A stretch of 64,000 nucleotides of DNA. Origin: Paraburkholderia bonniea. GTDB taxonomy: Bacteria > Pseudomonadota > Gammaproteobacteria > Burkholderiales > Burkholderiaceae. The stretch spans positions 2,356,001-2,420,000 of the forward strand of contig NZ_QPEQ01000001.1 of NCBI RefSeq assembly GCF_009455625.1, read 5' to 3'. The stretch's first letter is position 1; each line of letters opens with the position of its first letter. Of this stretch, positions 9,000-18,769 are shown in pieces. The notes below the pieces were generated by a model, which was not told the DNA's origin, did not search any database, and saw only the letters and a list, made by a program, of their open reading frames with translations. The position numbers and the translations under genes were made by a program.

Positions 9000-11141
9000 T
9001 CAATGCAACTGGCGGTAAATCTGCTCCGCAAGCCCGAGTGAAATGCCTTCGACACTGGCCAGATCTTCGATACTCGCGGCCAGCACACCGCGCAGACCAC
9101 CAAAGCGCGCCAGCAAACGCTGCCGGCGCTTCGCCCCCACGCCTTCCAGTTCCTCAAGCCGTGATGTCTGGCGAGACTTGCCGCGTTGCGCGCGCATGCC
9201 GGTAATCGCAAAGCGATGAGCCTCATCGCGGATCTGCGCCACCAGCATCAGTGCCGCACTTTCCTTGCCCAGCTCCAACGCCGCACGGCCATCAGCGAAG
9301 ATCAGCGTTTCAAGCCCGACCTTGCGTCCTTCGCCTTTTGCGACGCCAACCAGCATCCCGCTGTCCAGCCCAAGTTCGGCGAACACCTGGCGTGCAATTT
9401 CGACCTGCCCTTTGCCGCCATCAATCAACACGATGTTCGGTAACACAGCGTTCACGGCGGCAGTCTCGGGGGCCTCCGCTTCGCTAACGGCGGCCACCGC
9501 CGCGGCTTGCGCCACACGCTTTTCATAACGGCGGGTCAGAACCTGGCGCATCGCGGCATAGTCATCGCCGGGTGTAATGCCGGTGATGTTGTAACGCCGG
9601 TATTCGCCTGACTGCATCTTGTGATGGTGGTACACCACGCACGAGGCTTGGGTGGCCTCGCCCATCGTATGGCTGATATCGAAACACTCGATGCGCAGGC
9701 CAGCCAAGTCATCGCATTCGAGACTCAGCGTGTCCGCCAGCGCACGCGTGCGCGCCTGTTGCGAACCCTGCTCGGATAGCAGCCGCGTCAACGCAAGACG
9801 GGCATTGTGCTCAGCCATCGCCAGCCACACTCGTTTTTGCCCCTGGGGCTGGCGCAAGATCGTTACCTTGTGGCCAGCCTGTTCAATCAGCAAATCCACC
9901 AGATGCCGGTTCGAAGGTGCGTGACTAACAACCAGCACGGGGGGAATGCGATGCCCGAGGTAATGCTGCGCAATAAATGCTTCCAGCACTTCGGTTTCAA
10001 TGTTCGTCACCTGCAGCAGGGGGGGCTCGTCGAGGTCAACTGGCGCAACCGATGCCGCAGCCGGCGCGTCCAGCTCAGCGTCCGGCTGCCGCACAGACAG
10101 AAACGCTAGCGGGTCTGGTGCTTCAGCACCCGCATCGCCATCGACCACCACTGGTGCTGCATCCGCCAGGGTATTCAGCGCCGCAGCCGATGGCATGGCA
10201 GGCGTCAGCCCACCTTCAGCCACGGTCAGCGCACGCTCGACATGCAACGGGAAATGCGCCTTGTCGCCCAGGTGACGGCCGCCACGCACCATCGCCAGAT
10301 TCACGCAGACACGTCCGCCCAGCGCCACCACCGCGAGAATATCGGCATCGTTATCCCCGCCCACTTCAATCGCCTGCTGATGCAACACGGTCGATAACGA
10401 ACTCATCTGGTTGCGCACCACGGCGGCCTGTTCAAACTTCAGCTCGGCCGCCAGCGCCTGCATCTTCTGCTCAAGCTCATCCATCACTTCGCTTTGCCTG
10501 CCGAGCAAAAAGCGCGATGCGTTACTCACGTCACGGGCGTAATCTTCGGCGCTGATCGCACCCACGCAAGGAGCCGTGCAGCGTCCGATCTGATTAAGCA
10601 GGCATGGCCGGGTGCGGTTGTTAAAAACAGAATCTTCGCAAGTGCGCAGTTGAAACACCCGCTGCAGGATCTGGATGCTTTCGCGCACCGCCCACCCACC
10701 CGGAAACGGCCCGAAGTACTGATTTTTCCGGTCGACCGCGCCCCGGTAATACACCATGCGCGGATAAGCATGCCCCGTCAGCATTAGATAGGGATAGGAC
10801 TTGTCGTCCCGGAACAGGATGTTAAAGCGCGGTGCCAGCGCCTTGATCAGGTTGTTTTCGAGTAGCAGCGCTTCCGCTTCGGAGCGCGTCACCGTGGTCT
10901 CGATCCGGGCAATGCGCGCCACCATCATCGCAATCCGCGGCGAAGGCAGAGTCCGGGTGAAATAACTCGAGACACGTTTTTTCAAGTCTCGCGCCTTCCC
11001 CACGTACAGCACCGTATCCCGCGCGTCGTAGTAGCGGTAGACGCCCGGCAGGTGCGGCAGTTGTGCCAGCAGCTTTTTAGGCTCGAAAACAGCCGGTGGC
11101 TCAGGGCTGGCAGGGGTATCGTGGGCAGCGGAATCTGTCAT
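9000..11141 (-). CDS. uvrC: Excinuclease ABC subunit C
   Basis: Nucleotide-excision-repair endonuclease that makes both incisions in the UvrBC-DNA complex. In order it has the N-terminal GIY-YIG domain (PGVYRYY 32-38, VLYVGKA 44-50), a UvrB-interacting UVR segment (about 205-240, [21 protein letters not shown]), the RNase H-like C-terminal nuclease with ECFDISHT and LIDGGKGQ, and a double helix-hairpin-helix (about 660-713). At 713 residues it is about 100 longer than E. coli UvrC; much of the extra length is an Ala/Pro/Asp-rich stretch near residues 300-375 between the UVR region and the nuclease domain. The ATG at 11141 is used. Confidence 0.96.
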   Translation of the reverse strand: MTDSAAHDTPASPEPPAVFEPKKLLAQLPHLPGVYRYYDARDTVLYVGKARDLKKRVSSYFTRTLPSPRIAMMVARIARIETTVTRSEAEALLLENNLIKALAPRFNILFRDDKSYPYLMLTGHAYPRMVYYRGAVDRKNQYFGPFPGGWAVRESIQILQRVFQLRTCEDSVFNNRTRPCLLNQIGRCTAPCVGAISAEDYARDVSNASRFLLGRQSEVMDELEQKMQALAAELKFEQAAVVRNQMSSLSTVLHQQAIEVGGDNDADILAVVALGGRVCVNLAMVRGGRHLGDKAHFPLHVERALTVAEGGLTPAMPSAAALNTLADAAPVVVDGDAGAEAPDPLAFLSVRQPDAELDAPAAASVAPVDLDEPPLLQVTNIETEVLEAFIAQHYLGHRIPPVLVVSHAPSNRHLVDLLIEQAGHKVTILRQPQGQKRVWLAMAEHNARLALTRLLSEQGSQQARTRALADTLSLECDDLAGLRIECFDISHTMGEATQASCVVYHHHKMQSGEYRRYNITGITPGDDYAAMRQVLTRRYEKRVAQAAAVAAVSEAEAPETAAVNAVLPNIVLIDGGKGQVEIARQVFAELGLDSGMLVGVAKGEGRKVGLETLIFADGRAALELGKESAALMLVAQIRDEAHRFAITGMRAQRGKSRQTSRLEELEGVGAKRRQRLLARFGGLRGVLAASIEDLASVEGISLGLAEQIYRQLH

Positions 11142-11308
11142 GCAGGATCAGGCTGAGCGAATGCCGCAGCGCAATAAGTAGGAGGGGGAGTGTGCTTTAG
11201 AATCTGGCAGTTTAGAGCATTCCCTGCGCTGCCGAAGAGCGCATGAGGCCATCACTTCCGCTGGCACCCGGGTGAGTCCACCCTGCTTCTCAATTTTATT
11301 GATGCCCC

Positions 11309-12526
11309 ATGCCTGCCGCCTCACCCCCATCATCTCAGCCAGCTTTAGCCCCGCATCATTCAGCGAAACACGCTAGCGCTTCGCTTGCGTGCGATATTTT
11401 CTGCGTCGTAATCGACAATTTTGGCGATATCGGGGTTTGCTGGCGGCTCGCGCGGCAGCTCAGCACCGAGCACGGCTGGCAGGTGCGCGTGCTAGTTGAT
11501 GACCTGCACGCCTTTCAGGCGCTCTGCCCTGCGCTCGTTCCTTCTGTAGCGCGGCAAACGATCGACGGGATCGTTATCGAACACTGGCATGAGCCCACCC
11601 ACGCAGGCGCAGTGCTGAAGATCGCCGATGTGGTGCTTGAAGCGTTCGGCTGCGACTTGCCACCGGTTTATCTCGCCGCCATGGCGCGGCGTATCCGCCA
11701 GCCGGTGTGGCTGAACCTGGAATATCTCAGCGCCGAAGACTGGGTCGCCGAATTTCACCTGCGGCCATCGCCCCATCCACGCTACCCGCTCGTCAAAACC
11801 TTCTTTTTCCCGGGGCTAAGCGCCGGAACGGGAGGCGTGCTGAAAGAACATGACCTGGATGCGAGGCGTCATGCCTTTAGCACCTCCGTCGCAGCACGCG
11901 CGGCATGGTGGCTGAAAGCCACCGGCGAGCCGCCGCCTGCGCCCGAAGCCACCGTCATCTCGCTCTTTGCCTACGAAAACCCTGCGATTGGCAGCCTGCT
12001 CGAACAATGGCGCGATGGCCACGAAGCGATCATTCTGCTGGTCCCTGAGGGCCGGATTTCCGGCGCGCTCGCCGATTTTTTCGGGCTGGCTTCGTTTGCT
12101 GCTGGCACCCAGGCTCGCCAGGGCAATCTGCACGCTCATGCGCTGGTGTTTTCCAGCCAGCAAGATTACGACGCCCTGCTCTGGATCAGCGATGTCAACT
12201 TCGTCCGGGGTGAAGATTCATTCGCCCGCGCGCAATGGGCACAGAAACCCTTTATCTGGCACATCTACCCTCAAGCGGACGCGGCCCACCTACCCAAGCT
12301 CGACGCCGCGCTAACGCGCTACGCGGCTCACATGGAACCGGCCGCTCACGCGGCACTGGTAGCTTTCTGGCATGCGTGGAATGGAGCCGGTACGCCCGAC
12401 TGGGCTCACTTTAGACACCATCTCCCCGCCTTCCATACGCAAGCGGGCCGTTGGGCTGAGACGCTGGCCGAAGTCGGCGACCTCGCCGGAAATTTGGCCG
12501 ATTTTATAAAAACTCAGTTAAAATAA
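11309..12526 (+). CDS. earP: EF-P arginine rhamnosyltransferase
   Basis: GT-B fold enzyme (EarP, formerly DUF2331) that transfers rhamnose from dTDP-rhamnose to Arg32 of EF-P, letting it relieve ribosome stalling at polyproline. The conserved DNFGDIGVCWRLARQL is at about 36-51 with the two key Asp residues (Asp36, Asp40), and the C-terminal RGEDSFARAQWA carries the conserved Glu. It has 405 residues, with about 27 low-complexity N-terminal residues before the conserved core, so a later start is conceivable. efp follows on the same strand 247 bases downstream, the classic pairing. Confidence 0.95.
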   Translation: MPAASPPSSQPALAPHHSAKHASASLACDIFCVVIDNFGDIGVCWRLARQLSTEHGWQVRVLVDDLHAFQALCPALVPSVARQTIDGIVIEHWHEPTHAGAVLKIADVVLEAFGCDLPPVYLAAMARRIRQPVWLNLEYLSAEDWVAEFHLRPSPHPRYPLVKTFFFPGLSAGTGGVLKEHDLDARRHAFSTSVAARAAWWLKATGEPPPAPEATVISLFAYENPAIGSLLEQWRDGHEAIILLVPEGRISGALADFFGLASFAAGTQARQGNLHAHALVFSSQQDYDALLWISDVNFVRGEDSFARAQWAQKPFIWHIYPQADAAHLPKLDAALTRYAAHMEPAAHAALVAFWHAWNGAGTPDWAHFRHHLPAFHTQAGRWAETLAEVGDLAGNLADFIKTQLK

Positions 12527-12773
12527 GCGGTTACCCAACGGCTAAGCTGGGCTGACAAGCTAATAAATCCGGCAACAAACGGGGCAAAAACCCGGGCAAC
12601 CAGCGGGGCAACAACAGGCTCCCGCCGTCATTGCCAGGCCCTTGCCGGGCGAGCTCTCCGGTAACCGCGGGTCATGGCAATACCCGTTATTCGCCGCCCC
12701 CATTACCGCGCACGTTTCGCTCCGTATGCCGTTGCGCACAGTTATAGCTACTTATTTCGTACAGGACAGTTTT

Positions 12774-13331
12774 ATGAAGATCGCTCAAGAACTCCGCACT
12801 GGCAACGTCGTGATGATCGGCAGCGACGCGATGGTCGTGCAAAAAGCCGAATACAACAAATCGGGCCGCAATTCCGCCGTCGTCAAAATGAAGTTCAAGA
12901 ACCTGCTGACCGGCGCTGGCATGGAATCGGTCTACAAGGCTGACGACAAGTTCGACGTGGTCATGCTGGAACGCAAGGAAGTGACTTACTCGTATTTCGC
13001 CGACCCGATGTATGTCTTCATGGACGCCGATTACAACCAGTTTGAAGTCGAAGCCGAAATGATGGGCGACGCGCTTCATTACCTGGAAGACGGCATGGCT
13101 TGCGAAGTTGTTTTCTATAACGAAAAAGCCATCTCGGTTGAACTGCCTACCACACTGGTTCGGGAAATCATCTATACGGAACCTGCTGTCAAAGGCGATA
13201 CGTCGTCAGGCAAGGTCCTCAAAACCGCCAAGCTGCACACAGGTTTTGAATTGCAGGTACCGCTCTTTTGCAACATCGGCGACAAAATCGAAATCGACAC
13301 CCGCACGAACGAATACCGCAGCCGCGCGTAA
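12774..13331 (+). CDS. efp: Translation elongation factor P
   Basis: EF-P, 185 residues, three beta-barrel domains. It binds between the ribosomal P and E sites and promotes peptide bond formation at consecutive prolines. The start [10 protein letters not shown] is chosen because it matches the family N-terminus; the longer upstream frame from 12642 does not. The loop reads NKSGRN with Arg32, the residue rhamnosylated by EarP, instead of the lysine modified by EpmA in enterics. This agrees with earP immediately upstream and the absence of epmA/epmB here. Two tandem hairpins follow the stop codon. Confidence 0.97.
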   Translation: MKIAQELRTGNVVMIGSDAMVVQKAEYNKSGRNSAVVKMKFKNLLTGAGMESVYKADDKFDVVMLERKEVTYSYFADPMYVFMDADYNQFEVEAEMMGDALHYLEDGMACEVVFYNEKAISVELPTTLVREIIYTEPAVKGDTSSGKVLKTAKLHTGFELQVPLFCNIGDKIEIDTRTNEYRSRA

Positions 13332-13351
13332 GTGCCTGATTGGCCTGATTC

Positions 13352-13387
13352 ATCTGCCCGGGTTGGTGTAACAGGGCACGGGCAGAT
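13352..13387 (+). terminator. First hairpin downstream of efp
   Basis: Perfect stem ATCTGCCCG / CGGGCAGAT (13352-13360 and 13379-13387) with an 18-base loop, followed by TTTAA. It precedes a stronger terminator 20 bases further on. Confidence 0.5.
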
Positions 13388-13407
13388 TTAAACCAGGCAT
13401 CGCCATC

Positions 13408-13454
13408 AAAACACCCCAAAGACTGGAAACAGATCCAGCCTTTGGGGTGTTTTT
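13408..13454. terminator. Strong intrinsic terminator of efp
   Basis: 14-bp stem AAAACACCCCAAAG / CTTTGGGGTGTTTT (13408-13421 and 13440-13453), with an inner CTGG/CCAG pairing in the loop and a T-run to 13454. The A-rich left arm would also let it act on the opposite strand. Confidence 0.85.
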
Positions 13455-13799
13455 CATGGCGCGGCGCAATTGGCCATGCCAGTCCATCGCGTGCCTGCCT
13501 TAAAGAGGATGAGTCAAAAGGAGGATGGTTCAAAAGGCCATCTCCCAAAAAATCACAACGAACCACCACGGCACGCTAAACGTGCGTCGGCATTGAACGC
13601 CCAGCCCTTCAGCGGCTTTTCACCCTGGCACCCTCCGGCAAAATTTGCCGCCGCCGCACCCAAATTTGCCGCCTATACGCTCCTCCCGTTTTGCTTCATC
13701 ACCGCTCCAGCCGGCTTCAGTGGGTCTGGCACGCTTTCTGCATGGAATGCAGCAAGCCACACGGCTTCTATGCTCGCTAACCACTACTGGAGAAATACG
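13455..13799. other. Gap upstream of csbD-like gene
   Basis: 345 bp with no recognisable gene. An open frame is in phase with the CsbD-like gene, but its translation is Pro/Ala/His-rich without family features. A Shine-Dalgarno GGAGA lies just before the start at 13800. Confidence 0.4.
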
Positions 13800-14003
13800 A
13801 TGAACAACGATATTGCTGAAGGCAAATGGAAGCAGTTGCTCGGCAAGGCCAAAACGGCCTGGGGTGAACTAACCGACGATGAATTGACCAAGGCCCAAGG
13901 GCGCGCCGACAAAATCGCGGGGCTGATCCAGGAGCGCTATGGCAAAACCCGTGAAGAAGCGGAACTTGAAGTGCGGCGCTTCTTTGACTCCAACCGGGAT
14001 TAA
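13800..14003 (+). CDS. CsbD-like small stress protein
   Basis: A 67-residue protein of the CsbD/YjbJ family. The typical N-terminus MNNDIAEGKWKQLLGKAK-x-AWG and the acidic LTDDEL segment are followed by a helical C-terminus with RYGKTREEAE. Family members are general-stress-induced, hydrophilic and of unknown molecular function. The ATG at 13800 is chosen for its ribosome binding site GGAGA and match to the family start. A hairpin (AGCCTGCGC / GCGCAGGCT, 14010-14049) follows the stop, before the response-regulator gene. Confidence 0.88.
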   Translation: MNNDIAEGKWKQLLGKAKTAWGELTDDELTKAQGRADKIAGLIQERYGKTREEAELEVRRFFDSNRD

Positions 14004-14009
14004 CCCGCC

Positions 14010-14049
14010 AGCCTGCGCGTCGTTAGGCACTCACGCCGCCGCGCAGGCT
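14010..14049 (+). terminator. Possible terminator after csbD-like gene
   Basis: Perfect 9-bp stem AGCCTGCGC / GCGCAGGCT with a 22-base loop, seven bases after the stop codon. No U-tract follows, so it may be only partly effective. Confidence 0.35.
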
Positions 14050-14098
14050 CGTTACCACCGGCTAAACCGCCAGCCCCCTGCTGCGGGGCACTTCCTGA

Positions 14099-15577
14099 AT
14101 GGTCATGCCTATGTCCACCATGCCACACGCCCTGATCATCGAAGATGATCCCAACAGCCTGTCTGGACTCTCAGCGCTGCTCAGCGCCGACGATTTTTCC
14201 GTCGCTAGCGCCTCGACCCTGGCCGAAGCCCGTGCTGCGCTCGCCCGTTTTATTCCGGATGTGATTCTGGTCGATCTGAATCTGCCGGATGGCAGCGGCC
14301 TTGAGTTATTGCATAGCCTGCCCTTGCAACGACCAGGCGCGCTGGTGCCAGTAATCGTGATGACCGGCAATGCCACCGTCGAAAGCGCCATTGAAGGCTT
14401 ACGCCATGGGATCTGGGATTACCTGGTCAAACCGGTCGACATCCCGAGCTTGCGTAGCTTGCTGGCCCGCGTTCCACGCCCTCATGAACTAGCCGAAGAA
14501 ATCCACGGCTTGCGCAAAACGCTCCGGCAGCTTGGTCATTTCGGACCACTGACAGGCAAAAGCCGGGCGCTTCAACCGGTCTACGACGCACTCGAAACGC
14601 TAGCCCCAACAGAGATCGCCGTAATGATTGCCGGTGAAACCGGAACCGGCAAAAAGCTAACCGCGAGCACACTGCACCAGCTCAGCCGACGGCGTAAAGG
14701 GCCCTTGATCGTCGTGGACGGCCATCACCTGACAGCCATGCATGCCACGCGTTACGCGCAAGCGGGCCATCCGGCTAATGCCCTCAACTGGTTCGACGAG
14801 CCACAACGCATGACCGGCCTGCACGATGCCCGAGAGCTCAGTCTTCTCGAGCAAGCTCATGGCGGCACGCTGGTCGTCGACGGCATCACCGCCGTGCCTC
14901 TCACGCAGCAAAAAATGCTGCTGCAAGCGCTAGAGCGGCAGAACTGCCTGCGGACCAGCGGTACACAACCGGCACCAACCGATTTCCGTCTCGTCCTGAC
15001 GATCGACCAGGCCCCACGCACGGCAATCACCGACGGCTTACTTGACCCTGAGCTAGCCGCGCTCGTCGAAGCCAGCACGATGACTCTCGCGCCATTGCGC
15101 GAACGCGATGGCGATGCCGTCTTGCTGGCGTATGCGGTACTCGATGAGCTGAACCACGCGGCGCTTGCACGCGACAGCGCATTCAGCGCCAAGGTAGCTA
15201 GCGCACGCTTGATTCAGGAATGCATGACCTATGAATGGCCCGGCAATGTGCGCGAATTGCAGCAACGGGTCCGCGCAGCCTATCTGGCCGCAGATGACGT
15301 GCTGGAATCGCTGCATGCAAACGAGACGCACCAAATGGGCAGCAGTAGCGTTCAGGTGACGGTGGGCACCGCACTCGCCGAGGTAGAAGATTTATTGATT
15401 CGGGCCACGCTGGAAGCAGTCGGCGGCACTCGCCACCGAGCCGCGTCGTTACTCGGAATCAGTCCGAAAACGCTCTACAACAAACTGCAACGAATGCAGT
15501 TTGGGGTCCGCTCAAACAGCCCCGCGTTAGCGGACCAGGACCAGACTCAGGCAAACGCGCCACGCAGTAGCGTCTGA
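14099..15577 (+). CDS. Response regulator with degenerate sigma-54 AAA+ domain
   Basis: NtrC-like layout in 492 residues: receiver (about 10-125, phospho-acceptor Asp59 in VDLNLPDG, switch Thr in VMTGN, Lys111 in YLVKPVD), AAA+ domain (about 150-390) and a Fis-type helix-turn-helix (about 430-470, RHRAASLLGISPKTLYNKLQ). The receiver and DNA-binding parts look intact. The AAA+ part does not: Walker A is GETGTGKK, no GAFTGA loop can be found in the region where it belongs (about 205-245), and Walker B reads GGTLVVDGI, lacking the catalytic Glu of DEI. It probably cannot remodel sigma-54 polymerase and may act as a plain DNA-binding regulator. The start at 14099 is uncertain; ATGs at 14105 and 14111 are also possible. 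Its 3' end overlaps nagZ by 31 bases. Confidence 0.82.
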   Translation: MVMPMSTMPHALIIEDDPNSLSGLSALLSADDFSVASASTLAEARAALARFIPDVILVDLNLPDGSGLELLHSLPLQRPGALVPVIVMTGNATVESAIEGLRHGIWDYLVKPVDIPSLRSLLARVPRPHELAEEIHGLRKTLRQLGHFGPLTGKSRALQPVYDALETLAPTEIAVMIAGETGTGKKLTASTLHQLSRRRKGPLIVVDGHHLTAMHATRYAQAGHPANALNWFDEPQRMTGLHDARELSLLEQAHGGTLVVDGITAVPLTQQKMLLQALERQNCLRTSGTQPAPTDFRLVLTIDQAPRTAITDGLLDPELAALVEASTMTLAPLRERDGDAVLLAYAVLDELNHAALARDSAFSAKVASARLIQECMTYEWPGNVRELQQRVRAAYLAADDVLESLHANETHQMGSSSVQVTVGTALAEVEDLLIRATLEAVGGTRHRAASLLGISPKTLYNKLQRMQFGVRSNSPALADQDQTQANAPRSSV

Positions 15578-16575
15578 GCCGACTGGTACGCCGGCTCGGC
15601 AAGCAACTGCTGCCACTTAAGCGCATTGCCACGCGGCCGCATCTGTTCGAGTCTGCGTTGCGAGTCTGACGACGGCGTGAAGCGCAACGTATCGAGCACC
15701 TCGCCCGCGGCTTGCGGCTGGTTGCAGATCAACACCATGTCGCAGCCCGCGCTGAGCGCGGCATGAGCCGCTTGAGCCAGCGTGCCGCCCTGACGCGCGG
15801 CCTCCATTGACAGATCATCGCTAAACACCGCACCACGAAAATGCAGCCGCTGGCGCAGGATGTCCTGCACCCATATGCGCGAGAAGCCAGCCGGCACTGA
15901 ATCTACCTGCGGATAAATCACGTGAGCGGGCATAACCGCCGCGAGCGACAACCCCAGCCAGTCGTAAGGCGCGGCATCGTCGCGCAGGATCGCCTCAAGT
16001 GGACGCTCATCGACCGGCATCGCCACATGCGAATCAGCATGAGCAAACCCGTGCCCGGGAAAATGCTTGCTGCAATTCGCCATCCCGGCAAGCGCCAGGC
16101 CATGGTTCAGACTCTTCGCCAGCAGCGTCACCACGCGCGGGTCACGATGGAACGCACGATCACCAATCACGTCCGAATGGCCGTAATTCAGATCAAGGAC
16201 CGGCGTAAAACTCATGTCGATGCCGCAAGCGCGCAATTCAGCCGCCAGGATGTAGCCCACCGCCGTGGCGACCTTCGTCGCCTGCAGCACGTCTTTGTCC
16301 CATAACGCACCAAGCTTGCCCATCGCCGGCAAGACCGTAAAACCATCTGTGCGAAAACGCTGCACCCGCCCGCCCTCGTGATCGACCGCAATCAGCAAAT
16401 CAGCTCGCACAGCGCGAATCGCGTCCGTCAGAGCGACAAGCTGAGCACGGCTGCTAAAGTGGCGCGCGAATAAAATCACGCCGCCCGTCATCGGATGAGA
16501 CAGGCGCAGCACGTCGTCCTCATTCAGTGTTTGCCCTGAAACATCGAGCATCACCGGTCCTGGAAGATTTTTCAT
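15547..16575 (-). CDS. nagZ: Beta-N-acetylhexosaminidase
   Basis: Glycoside hydrolase family 3 enzyme of cytoplasmic peptidoglycan recycling; it removes GlcNAc from 1,6-anhydro-MurNAc peptides. The start MKNLPGPVMLDV gives 342 residues, the normal NagZ length; upstream in-frame sequence to 16656 is rejected. Visible motifs are AVDHEGGRVQR (63-73), KHFPGHG at 170-176 with the catalytic His/Asp loop (HADSH 179-183), and the nucleophile region FSDDLSME (251-258). It is the last gene of the long minus-strand cluster, 77 bases after acpS, and converges on the response regulator. Confidence 0.96.
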   Translation of the reverse strand: MKNLPGPVMLDVSGQTLNEDDVLRLSHPMTGGVILFARHFSSRAQLVALTDAIRAVRADLLIAVDHEGGRVQRFRTDGFTVLPAMGKLGALWDKDVLQATKVATAVGYILAAELRACGIDMSFTPVLDLNYGHSDVIGDRAFHRDPRVVTLLAKSLNHGLALAGMANCSKHFPGHGFAHADSHVAMPVDERPLEAILRDDAAPYDWLGLSLAAVMPAHVIYPQVDSVPAGFSRIWVQDILRQRLHFRGAVFSDDLSMEAARQGGTLAQAAHAALSAGCDMVLICNQPQAAGEVLDTLRFTPSSDSQRRLEQMRPRGNALKWQQLLAEPAYQSAQTLLRGAFA

Positions 16576-16652
16576 CGTATTCGGTACAAGACAAAGTGCG
16601 GCGTCAAGCCACGTTAAATACATCAGGGCGCGGGAGCCGCGCCGATTACAGG

Positions 16653-17063
16653 TCATTCGCCGGGTTCAGCGCCAACCTCAGCAATCACAAACGACACCGC
16701 GTAATCACGCTCATCGCTGATCGTCACACGAGCACTAATGCCACGAGCATCGAGCCATGCAGCCAATTCCCCCGACGCCACGACAACCGGCTTGCCGCTG
16801 GCCTCGTTGAGCGTTTGCAACGCGCGCCAGGTCATCGGCCAATGCATGCCGAGGCCAATTGCTTTCGAAAATGCTTCCTTGGCGGAAAAACGCGTTGCCA
16901 GAAACGCCAGCCCACGCGCCGCCGATCGTGCGTGGCGCGCGTGATAGACCCGCAGTTCGTCCGGCCCCAACACTTTTTCTGCGAACCGTCCGTTAGTGCG
17001 AGTCATCACGGCAGCCACGCGGCTGACCTGAACGATATCGGTGCCTATGCCATAGATCGCCAT
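16653..17063 (-). CDS. acpS: Holo-[acyl-carrier-protein] synthase
   Basis: Transfers 4'-phosphopantetheine from CoA to the serine of acyl carrier protein. It has 136 residues, beginning [12 protein letters not shown] with Mg-binding Asp9, and with the conserved [10 protein letters not shown] containing Lys62 and Glu63. The substrate ACP is encoded 13 kb upstream in the same minus-strand cluster. The start is 15 bases after the pdxJ stop, so the two are almost certainly cotranscribed. Confidence 0.96.
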   Translation of the reverse strand: MAIYGIGTDIVQVSRVAAVMTRTNGRFAEKVLGPDELRVYHARHARSAARGLAFLATRFSAKEAFSKAIGLGMHWPMTWRALQTLNEASGKPVVVASGELAAWLDARGISARVTISDERDYAVSFVIAEVGAEPGE

Positions 17064-17078
17064 GTGTCGTCCGTCGTA

Positions 17079-17843
17079 TCAGGCACGTGCCGCGACACGC
17101 GCGGCAACCATGATCGCCTTCATTTCACGCACCGCGTTCTCCCAGCCCGCGAAAATCGCGTGCGCCACGATGGCGTGGCCAATATTCAGCTCGGTGATGC
17201 CGTCAATTGCCGCGATCGGCTGGACATTCGTGTAATGCAAGCCATGGCCAGCATTCACCTTGAGGCCGAGCTTCACGCCCAGATCAACCCCACGCACGAT
17301 GCGAGCATATTCGTGCGCCTGCGCGCTGGCGTCAGGCGCATCGGCGTAACGGCCGGTATGCAACTCAATCACTTGAGCCCCAGCCTCGTGCGCCGCGCGA
17401 ATCTGCGCTTCGTCCGCATCAATGAAAAGCGACACGCGTGAGCCCACGCGTGCGAGCTGCGCACATGCAGCTCGCACGATCTCGAGCTGACCAGCAACCT
17501 CAAGCCCACCCTCAGTCGTCAGTTCTGCGCGCTTTTCCGGCACCAGGCAAACATCGTGCGGCCGCACTTCACACGCGATATCGAGCATTTCCTGTGTCAG
17601 CGCGCATTCCAGATTCATGCGGGTTTTAAGCAGCGGGCGCAACGCCCGCACATCGGCATCAACAATATGGCGGCGATCCTCGCGCAGATGCAGCGTGATC
17701 GCATCAGCCCCGGCCTCCTCCGCCTCGAGCGCCGCGCGCAATGGATCGGGATAAGTCGTGCCGCGCGCATTACGCAGCGTGGCCACGTGGTCAATATTGA
17801 CACCGAGGTCGATCACCGCCGGGGAGGTCAGGAAAAAGCTCAT
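17079..17843 (-). CDS. pdxJ: Pyridoxine 5'-phosphate synthase
   Basis: TIM-barrel enzyme that condenses 1-deoxyxylulose-5-phosphate with 3-amino-2-oxopropyl phosphate to form pyridoxine 5'-phosphate. It has 254 residues. The conserved start [17 protein letters not shown], the HLREDRRHI loop (phosphate/active-site segment, about residues 51-59) and [14 protein letters not shown] near the C-terminus are present. The ATG overlaps the recO stop as ATGA (17840-17843), which points to translational coupling. Confidence 0.96.
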   Translation of the reverse strand: MSFFLTSPAVIDLGVNIDHVATLRNARGTTYPDPLRAALEAEEAGADAITLHLREDRRHIVDADVRALRPLLKTRMNLECALTQEMLDIACEVRPHDVCLVPEKRAELTTEGGLEVAGQLEIVRAACAQLARVGSRVSLFIDADEAQIRAAHEAGAQVIELHTGRYADAPDASAQAHEYARIVRGVDLGVKLGLKVNAGHGLHYTNVQPIAAIDGITELNIGHAIVAHAIFAGWENAVREMKAIMVAARVAARA

Positions 17844-18769
17844 AAGTTTTGCAAATCAATCAGAATCTGGCGGGTGGCCAATGGCGTGCCACCAAGATAG
17901 ATGTTGAGCAGGAAACGCATCAGCGTTTTGCTTTGGGTAACGGTCTGTGGCCGCTGGTAATCGTCTTGCTCCATATCGAGCAGGGTCTGCCCCGCGACTA
18001 CCGGCCAGTGCGCGGGCAGCGCACTGGAGGCTTCGCACACTCCGCGCTCGGGATCGAACACGTAGCGCCGCTCAGCCTGCACGGCCTGACGCGTCACAGT
18101 ACGGTCCAGTGCCAGCGCGTAGCCGGTCGTGCGCAACAGCACGCGCTCGAATGAACGCAGGACCTGAACCGGAGGCTCATCGTGTGCCAGCCGGGTCAAG
18201 GTCACGACGTAATGCTGGAATAACTGCGGATGAGGGTCTTCGCGGGCGCAAAATTTGACCAGCAGTTCGTTCACATAGAAGCCGCACAGCAGTGCATCGC
18301 CCGCTAACGGCAACATGCCACCCACCCATTCCGCGCCGGTCAGCGTGCGCACTTCCGCTTTACCGGACCACGACAGCGCCAATGGCTGGAATGTTTGCAA
18401 AACACCACGCAATGCCGAATGGGGCCGTTTGGCCCCTTTCGCCACCAATGCCAGCCGGCCGTGGTCGCAAGTCAGCACGTCGATAATCAGGCTGGTTTCC
18501 CGATAGGGATAGCTGTGCAGCACAAACGCGGGCTGCTCCGCGATCCGTGAACCCGATGCGGGAGCCCGGGGCGGACGGCGCGCAGTGCTCTGACGTGAAT
18601 CGCTGCGCTTGCCATCGATGAGGTCTGGCTTGCTACCTGCGAGCTCAGGCGGAGATGAGGCAGACGGCGAGCCCGAGCCCGTCATGGGCGAAGCGGGCTC
18701 TGAAGCAGGCTCTGAAGCGATGGGAGCTGGCGCGAGCGCCAGCGTCACACCGGACTCATTCGTACCCAT
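17840..18769 (-). CDS. recO: DNA repair protein RecO with long N-terminal extension
   Basis: RecO helps load RecA on gapped DNA. The OB-fold start [19 protein letters not shown] is preceded by roughly 80 residues of Ser/Pro/Ala-rich low complexity (repeated SEPA units), unusual against the about 240-residue enterobacterial protein. The remainder ([27 protein letters not shown] and the helical C-terminal domain) is typical. The start at 18769, overlapping the era stop by 14 bases, is preferred; a start at 18805 is equally open, and true translation might begin later. The stop overlaps the pdxJ start by four bases. Confidence 0.88.
   Translation of the reverse strand: MGTNESGVTLALAPAPIASEPASEPASPMTGSGSPSASSPPELAGSKPDLIDGKRSDSRQSTARRPPRAPASGSRIAEQPAFVLHSYPYRETSLIIDVLTCDHGRLALVAKGAKRPHSALRGVLQTFQPLALSWSGKAEVRTLTGAEWVGGMLPLAGDALLCGFYVNELLVKFCAREDPHPQLFQHYVVTLTRLAHDEPPVQVLRSFERVLLRTTGYALALDRTVTRQAVQAERRYVFDPERGVCEASSALPAHWPVVAGQTLLDMEQDDYQRPQTVTQSKTLMRFLLNIYLGGTPLATRQILIDLQNL

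Noticed and set aside
13470-13799. 110-codon N-terminal extension of the CsbD-like protein
   Set aside because: Family members begin at the MNNDIAEGKW start, which has its own ribosome binding site.
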